From Castanea sativa (lineage: Eukaryota > Streptophyta > Magnoliopsida > Fagales > Fagaceae): a DNA stretch of 64,000 nucleotides. The DNA is taken from positions 11,128,001 through 11,192,000 of the forward strand of contig NC_134017.1 in NCBI RefSeq assembly GCF_040712315.1, read 5' to 3'. Both the position numbers and the translations under genes were made by a program. Positions 58,216-64,000 of the stretch are shown here, piece by piece. The notes beneath the pieces were generated by a model. That model did no database searches. It was not told the DNA's origin and worked only from the letters and a program-made list of their open reading frames with translations. The first letter of the stretch is position 1; every line of letters begins with the position of its first letter.

Positions 58216-59080
58216 AAACATTCTCCACATATTAAAAAAATATATTTAACAAAAAGAAAATGTGCCATCGTCATCAAAATTAATGGATTTGTATCGTATC
58301 GATTGGTAAGGTCCAAAGGATTCCATGTCAATCACCATAGCGCAAGTATGATTATATTCCTTGCACCATTTCAAATATTCACCCTAATTTGTCTTGTATT
58401 GTTCATTTCCACGCGGTTTAACAATTCTTGATGGTAAACACAAATTAGATTCTTTGAAATTTCAGCTCTTGTACTTCTTTTCTTCTTTCTCTCTTCCTTA
58501 TCAATCATGTCTCCTTTTATATTTTCTTTGTCGTACCATCCAACCATATGAACTTTTCTTTTTTATTTATTTATGTTTTTTACAAAATTATTCGTTAGTG
58601 TGCTATATCTTGGTATGACCTTTTTAATCTCCTTCATTCCCCCATCATTTAAGATATGTAAATTAATGCGAAGAGGTTTATATCTCAACTGACTCCTTTT
58701 ATTATTTCTAGTGGAGAAATCTAAGTTCCCAACCCCCTTTCTTCTAATTATTGAATTATTTATAAAACAAAAATAAGGAAATAAATATATGTATGATTGA
58801 ATTTTTTTTTTTTTTTATAGAAACAATGTATGATTGATTAAGGCTGTAATTGGTGAATACATTATCTACTAACATATTAGGCTATAAATTAGTTTACATT
58901 TATTATGGCTCTTAAAGAAATAATTCTAAAATAATATACATGTATTAATCGTTATTAAAATATTTAATTTTCTTAAGTGGAAACAACTTTTGCTTATGGT
59001 ATTCACAATTTTGCTTATCATTAATAAATGCCTACAAAATTTTATTACATTAACATTAAAAAGCTATCGAGTTACAAAGG
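58017..59080 (+). repeat. Direct duplication, copy 1 (partner 61140-62440)
   Basis: Shared stretches, in order: Copia gag start, CTTCTCCATAGTTCAA, AAAATTAATGGATTTGTA, the site TTTCAAATAT (58369-58378), GGTAAACACAAATT, TTATCAATCA, ATATGAACTTT and TTAACATTAAAAA. The copies differ by many substitutions. Copy 1 has unique AT-rich sequence at about 58760-58980, and copy 2 has a MITE insertion. Confidence 0.8.
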
Positions 59081-59219
59081 CCGCCACAAATCGGCTGGGT
59101 TTGACTTGGTTAGACTAGATTTTGTGTACAAATGGTCCATTTAAACACCCTATTTTAGATCTAAGTGTTAGTTCGCTAGATTTCCAATCTGGTAAAGCTG
59201 AGACCGGTCCAAGTTTAAT

Positions 59220-59232
59220 AATCTTTTGCTAT
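59220..59232 (+). other. Left 13-bp target-site duplication of SINE
   Basis: AATCTTTTGCTAT, repeated exactly at 59411-59423 on the other side of the SINE. Confidence 0.88.
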
Positions 59233-59410
59233 ACCACTGCCAATACTGCCTTGGTGCGATAGTTACTCCGCGAAGTATAAGTTAAGTGCTTGTGGTGTGT
59301 AGAGGGAGAAGGGGCAAAGGCAGGGGTTCGAGTCTCAGGAGGAAATTTAAGCGCGCGTATATACTTAGATTAGGTTAGAATAGAAATTTTATCTTGTATA
59401 AAAAAAAAAA
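59233..59410 (+). mobile_element. tRNA-derived SINE, 178 bp
   Basis: A 13-bp perfect duplication flanks a short element ending in an A-tail (59400-59410). It carries an RNA polymerase III B box, GGTTCGAGTCTC at 59325-59336, and an A-box-like TGGTGCGATAGTTACTCCG near 59252-59270. The 3' end ATCTTGTATAAAAAA is a common end of plant SINEs. There is no coding capacity, as such elements depend on LINE machinery. The exact, long duplication suggests a fairly young insertion. Confidence 0.88.
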
Positions 59411-60400
59411 AATCTTTTGCTATGGTATTTATAATTGCAATATCTCCTCTATCATTTATTCTTTTGCAAATTCTTTCACTTTGTGCAGAAGTGTGTAATG
59501 TGCTCTATTGAATCTTTTAAATTACTCAAATCACAATCTCTCGTCTGTACTAGGTGTTGGTCATAACTTTCCATGCCTTGTCGTGTCTTTTTCTTTAGTA
59601 ATCAATAACATCCACTGATGATTCTTCTATATATAATGCCTACTAAAAGTTCTCCATTACATGTATTTTATTGAGTCAAGAGTTAGAAATATTCTGCCAT
59701 ATAAGATTATTCCGCTGCACAATTACCCATATAATTTATTTAACTGATGCAAATGCTTTTCCGTTGGATATGTTTTAGGCTATAATGTTACTTAATTTCG
59801 TAAACTTGTCTAATTTTTTGGTAGGTTGATTATGTCTAAAGTTAAAAAGAGAAGGAGAAGGCTAACTAAAACTTTTGATGGTCATGAAACGACAGATGAT
59901 GAGTTATCTGGTAATTAGGATGTAAATGAAAACATAATTCCAAACGACAAGTATTTACTTAATTCGGAGAGTTTGAGACAGCCTATGTTTAGGATGTGTT
60001 TTTTTTTCTTTTTAGTCATAGTGGGTCTCAACTCTCAAGTCTCAATCGCTTTGATTATGAATGCTCAGGGTGTTTATAGATATGTTAAAGGAAAGCGAGA
60101 GATTTGAGTATTAAACGCAGCATGCGTTGGATGATGAAAACATGTTATTAAAGCAAACGGTGTCGTCGAATGCTTCAAATTTACAGGCGTGCACATGTAC
60201 ATTAAGAACGAGTGTTGCGTGGCTTAAGTGACTCACGAGAAGATCACATGAGGCTTATAGAAGTTTTGTTAGTATAATTGGTCAAATGTAAAATTAATTA
60301 GAGTCTTGTAACAATAGTTAGCTACGGTTTAGGGGGAGTTAGTGATATTTTCTATTTTCTTTTAGTCTTGGATTAGTGTATAAATAGAAGAGCTTAATCA
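59411..60400. other. Unassigned sequence between SINE and hAT MITE
   Basis: It starts with the right SINE duplication (59411-59423). A 28-codon frame at about 59832-59918 (MSKVKKRRRRLTKTFDGH) has no support. From about 60290 it resembles Copia LTR-like sequence that continues at 60989 past the MITE. Confidence 0.4.
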
Positions 60401-60988
60401 ATAATCATTAGGGGTGGCAATTCGTGTTCGCGTGTCGGGTTCGTTATGAGTATTCGACTACATAGGTCAATACTAACCCGACATGTTTATTAAACGGGTC
60501 AAGATTCCTCGGCCTAACCTGACCCATTTATTGACAGGTCAGTCGTGTCAACCTATTTATCAGATTTTTTATCAAAAATAAAAAATAAAAATTAATGAAA
60601 AAACAAACAAATAAATATTTTTAATATAAAATTTAAAATTAACGAGTAATTTGCATCACAAATAATCATTCAAAATTAAAGCATATCCCAATATCTGAAA
60701 TAATCAATCACAATATGTCAAAGAATATAAATCACAACAACTAATAAGTTCATATACCTAGAGTTTGAAGGGTATATTGGTAAAATATCATTTAATTAAA
60801 CGGGTCGGACGGGTCAAGCGGGTCCTATGTGTTTCGACACTGGCTTGACCCATTTATTAAACGGGTTAGCCATGTCAACCCGAATATGACACGAACCCGT
60901 TAAGCCTCGACCCATAACCTCGCTAATTTCGTGTCGTGTCGTGTCGGGTTCGCGGGTCGTGTCAAATTTTGCCACCCCTAATAATCAT
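60401..60988. mobile_element. hAT-type MITE with 8-bp target duplication (element 60409-60980)
   Basis: The 572-bp element starts TAGGGGTGGCAATTCG and ends AATTTTGCCACCCCTA, so the inverted ends are TAGGGGTGGCAA and TTGCCACCCCTA. ATAATCAT precedes (60401-60408) and follows (60981-60988), the 8-bp duplication typical of hAT. Both subterminal regions are full of GTGTCGGGTTCG- and ACCCGTT-like words in opposite orientation, giving long imperfect foldback arms. It has no transposase. Confidence 0.93.
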
Positions 60989-61134
60989 AATGTAATTTTT
61001 CTCTTTTTCAATAATATAGATCTCTAACTCTATTTAAGAGCGAGTGACTCTTCACATGATATAGCTCTAATTTTTCTCATCAATGACTTCGAAGCATTAA
61101 TACTATTGCACTTTTGACAAGTAAGCTCTCATCG
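60989..61134 (+). mobile_element. Probable Copia LTR end and leader, copy 2
   Basis: AT-rich LTR-like sequence (TTTTTCAATAATATAGATC) continues across the hAT MITE and leads to ATGGCGGAGGATGCTTCTAA, a Copia gag start. No precise boundary can be given. Confidence 0.35.
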
Positions 61135-61290
61135 ATGGCGGAGGATGCTTCTAATCCTTCCTTCACGGTGGTGATAGTCCTAACACATTGCTAGTAACAC
61201 AACCAATTATTGAAGGGGAATATTATCCAACTTTTACAAGAATCTATGATCATGGTATTGCTAACCAAAAATAAAATAAATTTTGTAACA
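61135..61290 (+). pseudogene. Copia Gag N-terminus remnant, copy 2
   Basis: ATG 61135 reads MAEDASNPS and then shifts frame. The downstream frames still show NTLLVTQPIIEGEYYPTFT and a LLTKNKINFV-like end. It is the better-preserved start but has at least two frameshifts. It is homologous to 58017-58215. Confidence 0.65.
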
Positions 61291-62440
61291 AGATCCACTC
61301 CTATCCAAATTTGTCTTCTCCATAGTTCAAATTCATGGACCACCACGATTCAATTCATATAATATACATCCTTCACATACTAAAATCAATATTTATCCCA
61401 AAAAAAAAACTACATGAAACATGCCATAATAGTCAAAATTAATGGATTTGTACCATACCGATATGTGAGGTCGAATGAGTTCGTATAAGTCACCAAACTA
61501 GTATGATTATGTCCACTACAACATTTCAAATATGGCCAAAATGAGCATTTGCTCCTTTCGTCCAAAACATAAACAAGTAGCAAAATACCACATTGTTTTA
61601 AACTCGATTTTCTAAAAATCGAGTTTCAATAAATAAAAAAACTCAATTTTAAGAAAATCAAGTTATGGGCAAAAAACTTTTTTTATTTTTATTTGTAAAT
61701 TACATGGAACTCAAATTCCATATAACATTTTACAAGTAACTTGATTTTTTCATTAAATCGAAGTTTTTAAATTGGCTTCGATTGTTTAAAAATCGAGTTT
61801 GAAAATAAAGGTGCATTTTACTAGATAGTTGAGAACATGAGCATTTTGTCTCTATACTTGTTTTGAAGTAGAAAGGAGAAAATGTCCATTTTGACTTTTC
61901 AAATATCCACCCTAATTATCTTGTGGTAGTCATTTTCACGTGTTTTGATAATTCTAGATGGCAAACACAAATTGAGTTCATAGAAATTTCGCCTCTTTTA
62001 CTTCTTTTCTACTTTCTTATCAATCACGATTCCCTTTGTATTTTTTTTGTCTCACCGTCCACTCATATGAACTTTACTTTTTTGTTTGTTAATTTATATT
62101 CTTTGTAAGATGATTCATTGGTGTGCACATGTATCGTTGTATGATCGTTTCAATTTCCTTCATTCTCCCAACATTTATAATATTTAAAATGATGCCAAGA
62201 GTTTTATATCTAAATAGACACATTTTATTATGTTTAGTGAAGATACCTAAGTTTCAAATATCTCTTCTCTTAATTATCAAATTATTTCTAATAACTTTTG
62301 CTCATTATTAATAAAAGAAAAAATCCCAGCGACAAAACCATTTAATTACCTCTAAATAAAATGACCATAAAATTTAATCATGTTAACATTAAAAAAATTA
62401 ATTACTTATTATCAATAAGGAACTAAGGATTACAAAGCTC
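61140..62440 (+). repeat. Direct duplication, copy 2 (partner 58017-59080)
   Basis: Same order of shared phrases as copy 1, about 3.1 kb to the right in the same orientation. It contains the 363-bp MITE at 61534-61896, which copy 1 lacks. Confidence 0.8.
61524..61906. mobile_element. Mutator-type MITE with 10-bp target duplication (element 61534-61896)
   Basis: The element begins GGCCAAAATGAGCATTTGCT and its reverse-complement end begins AGTCAAAATGGACATTTTCT, diverged inverted repeats of about 60 bp. TTTCAAATAT lies on both sides (61524-61533 and 61897-61906). The unoccupied duplicate at 58369-58378 has this decamer only once, so the duplication is confirmed inside the window. A 9-11-bp duplication points to Mutator-like elements. 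There is no coding capacity. The interior has further foldback words (AAAATCGAGTTT, AAACTCGATTTT). Confidence 0.92.
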
Positions 62441-62790
62441 AAAAGAAGTGCCAATCGCCCACAATGTCAAGCTGCTTTCATCACTATGTTCAAGAAGAAT
62501 ACATTAATTATCATTTTCCCAATAAATAAAGCTAATAAAAATGAAAAGTATAACATAAATTTTTTCACAAAATTTGTGAACCCATTCAAAACAGAAAATA
62601 ATAAAATAGAAAGTGCAATTAGTGCTTTATGACTAAATAAAAGTAGAGCCCACATGTCAAGTTGAAAGATACCAATAAGATTCGGTAGAACCCAATTACA
62701 CCACGTAGCCCATGAGATTCTTTTGCCCAAAGACTTAACCAGAAGTTTACCATATTATATGGATTTAAATTAGAAAGCCTTCTAACTTTC
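62441..62790. other. Upstream region of the receptor-like protein
   Basis: AT-rich with no frame that I can support. It would hold the promoter of the next gene. Confidence 0.4.
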
Positions 62791-62792
62791 TC

Positions 62793-62800
62793 TATATAAA
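62793..62800 (+). promoter_or_regulatory. TATA box of the receptor-like protein gene
   Basis: TATATAAA (within CTCTATATAAAGG), about 94 bp before the preferred start codon, a normal distance for a plant core promoter plus leader. Confidence 0.6.
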
Positions 62801-62893
62801 GGCTCGTGGACCTATAACTTTCTTGTCTTGGGTACTAACACACAAGTTGGTTTACCTAGAAAATTAAAAGTAGGAGTTTCACAAAATTTCTCT

Positions 62894-63300
62894 ATGGGGT
62901 GGCCTTTAGTTAAATCTTTGCTGTGGTCTTTACTACTCTTTGTTCAAATTCATGAGCACAGAGCTTGTATTGAGGAAGAAAGGATGGGTCTCCTAGAATT
63001 GAAAGCCTTTCTAAAATCCCACACTAATTATACCAAGCCCCTTCTTCCGACATGGGTTTATGAGACAAAGGGTGGGTGTTGTAGTTGGGAGTGGGTCAAC
63101 TGTAGCACCAACACTGGTCACGTGATCAATCTCACGCTCTCCTATATAAACCCCTATATAGAGAAAAAGCAAGGCTATGTGAGGGGGACTTGGTTTCTTC
63201 AGCAGTGTCCTTGTTGCAGCCTTTCAAGGAGCTAAAGAATTCTTGATTTATCTGACAACGGAATTGCTGGTTGGTTAGGGAAATGAAGGTAATGTGAGCT
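62894..63300 (+). pseudogene. LRR receptor-like protein, 5' exon only, frameshifted
   Basis: I choose ATG 62894, not 62828, because it starts a good secretion signal (MGWPLVKSLLWSLLLFVQIH). Then comes the N-terminal LRR cap: CIEEERMGLLELKAFLKSH, LPTWV, CCSWEWVNC, GHVINLTLS. This is the start of the receptor-like proteins related to Cuscuta receptor 1 and to RLP cluster genes, extracellular LRR proteins with one membrane span that act in perception. After YINPYIEKK the frame is lost and stops at 63233-63235. The expected text continues in other frames: LLQPFKEL, then RILDLSDNGIAGWLG, up to AATGAAGGTAATGTG, a likely exon end and GT donor near 63288. At least two frameshifts are needed, so this is a pseudogene or carries sequence errors. 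Further LRR exons are not found before 64000. Confidence 0.75.
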
Positions 63301-63645
63301 CTTACATCTACTATCATACACCCCACTCCTAACACACACACACCACAAAAGAGACTTTATGTTTTTTTTGTTTTTTTTTAAGAATGGTAAGTATTTTTAA
63401 CATACACTGGGAGATGAGGGAAATTTTTTTAAAGAACTTTATGCTTAATAGGAAAGGCTTTGGGAACATGGTAAGATTTGATTAAATATCCCTTAATCAA
63501 ATTAAAAATATAATAGGTTTGTCATCGGCTCTCAATTTGATTAATTAATTTTATTTTAGAGGAATAGTCATTTTAATCATTAGATTAGATATAAGTTCTC
63601 TATTCTAAACCTTTTTTTTTTTTGGAGGAAGTTTCATTTACTTGT
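63301..63645. other. Intron or flank after the receptor-like exon
   Basis: AT-rich with T-runs at 63364-63379 and 63610-63622. No LRR sequence or other feature is visible. Confidence 0.4.
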
Positions 63646-63649
63646 GTAT

Positions 63650-63850
63650 GTGCGCAGTTCGGTCGGCTCGGTTTTTTTTCAAATTTGCTACCGAACCGAT
63701 AGGGATCGGTTTTGTAATAATTAAAACCGATGCATATCGATTAGGGTCGTTTTTCAACCTATAGTGGTGCGGTTTGATCAGCTCGGTTTAATCGGTTTTG
63801 GTTGGTTTGAAACATTACGAATCTGTTTTTGTTTTTGTTTTTTTAATAAA
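63650..63850. mobile_element. Possible MITE fragment with GGTTCGGT-like words
   Basis: GTTCGGTCGGCTCGGTTTTTT, CCGAACCGATAGGGATCGG, AAAACCGATGCATATCGAT and GGTTTAATCGGTTTTGG are repeated CGGTTT words in both orientations, as in many plant hAT-type MITEs. The outer inverted ends and target duplication are not clear, and the window ends soon after. Confidence 0.4.
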
Positions 63851-64000
63851 ATAAATTTATTCATCCTATAAAAAAAATCTATTCAACAGCAACTTTATAA
63901 ATAAAAAATAAAAAATAAAAAATCTGTTCCCCCAAACATAAACAGTAATGATCCAAAACCTGTGCAAAAAATGGGCCGGATCCAATTACAAAAAAGAGGC

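Noticed and set aside
59281..59345. Stand-alone tRNA gene
   Set aside because: A B box is present, but there is no cloverleaf. The A-tail and 13-bp target duplication show a SINE.

Overview
This is nuclear DNA of a woody eudicot, probably Fagales (oak, chestnut or beech group). That placement is an inference from the style of the LTRs, the receptor-like protein and the retroelements, and no species is claimed. The window is almost free of intact genes. More than half of it is one tandem array of about 150-bp units, and most of the rest is old retroelements, small DNA transposons and decayed gene copies.

Layout. (1) 1-5800: a decayed Ty3/gypsy element of the Tat type on the minus strand. It has gag, protease, a deleted RT, RNase H, a second (archaeal-type) RNase H and integrase, then a 66-bp tandem repeat, then the end of an ORF on the opposite (plus) strand. 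(2) 5849-6335: a foldback element with inverted repeats of about 100 bp. (3) 6426-16392: two copies of a small membrane-protein gene segment (a 1.27-kb direct duplication) around a dead DEAD-box RNA helicase. A 2,431-bp solo LTR interrupts a helicase exon, with a perfect 5-bp target duplication (ATCAT). A Copia RT and LTR remnant lies beyond the helicase. (4) 17024-20794: a 750-bp LTR followed by a three-exon, stop-ridden plus-strand ORF that matches the antisense ORF of Tat-type elements. (5) About 21080-56621: about 237 units of a 148-151-bp satellite, cut off by a 200-N gap (56622-56821). (6) 56822-64000: Copia gag/LTR remnants in a second direct duplication, a tRNA-derived SINE, an hAT-type MITE and a Mutator-type MITE (each with clean target duplications), and the 5' exon of an LRR receptor-like protein that appears broken.

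Main idea. The two Tat-type elements share one plan read along the plus strand: LTR, antisense ORF, tandem repeats, then minus-strand pol. In element 1 the tandem repeats are six or seven copies of 66 bp. In element 2 the same slot is filled by about 36 kb of satellite. The motif GTCCGAGGA occurs in the LTR of element 2 and twice in every satellite unit. I read the satellite as a runaway expansion of the hypervariable 3' untranslated repeats of a Tat-type retrotransposon. The array also carries a local four-unit higher-order repeat. Its unit classes differ almost only at CTG and CCGG sites, which may reflect CHG methylation affecting base calling rather than real sequence. Everything right of the N gap may not be a true neighbour of the array.
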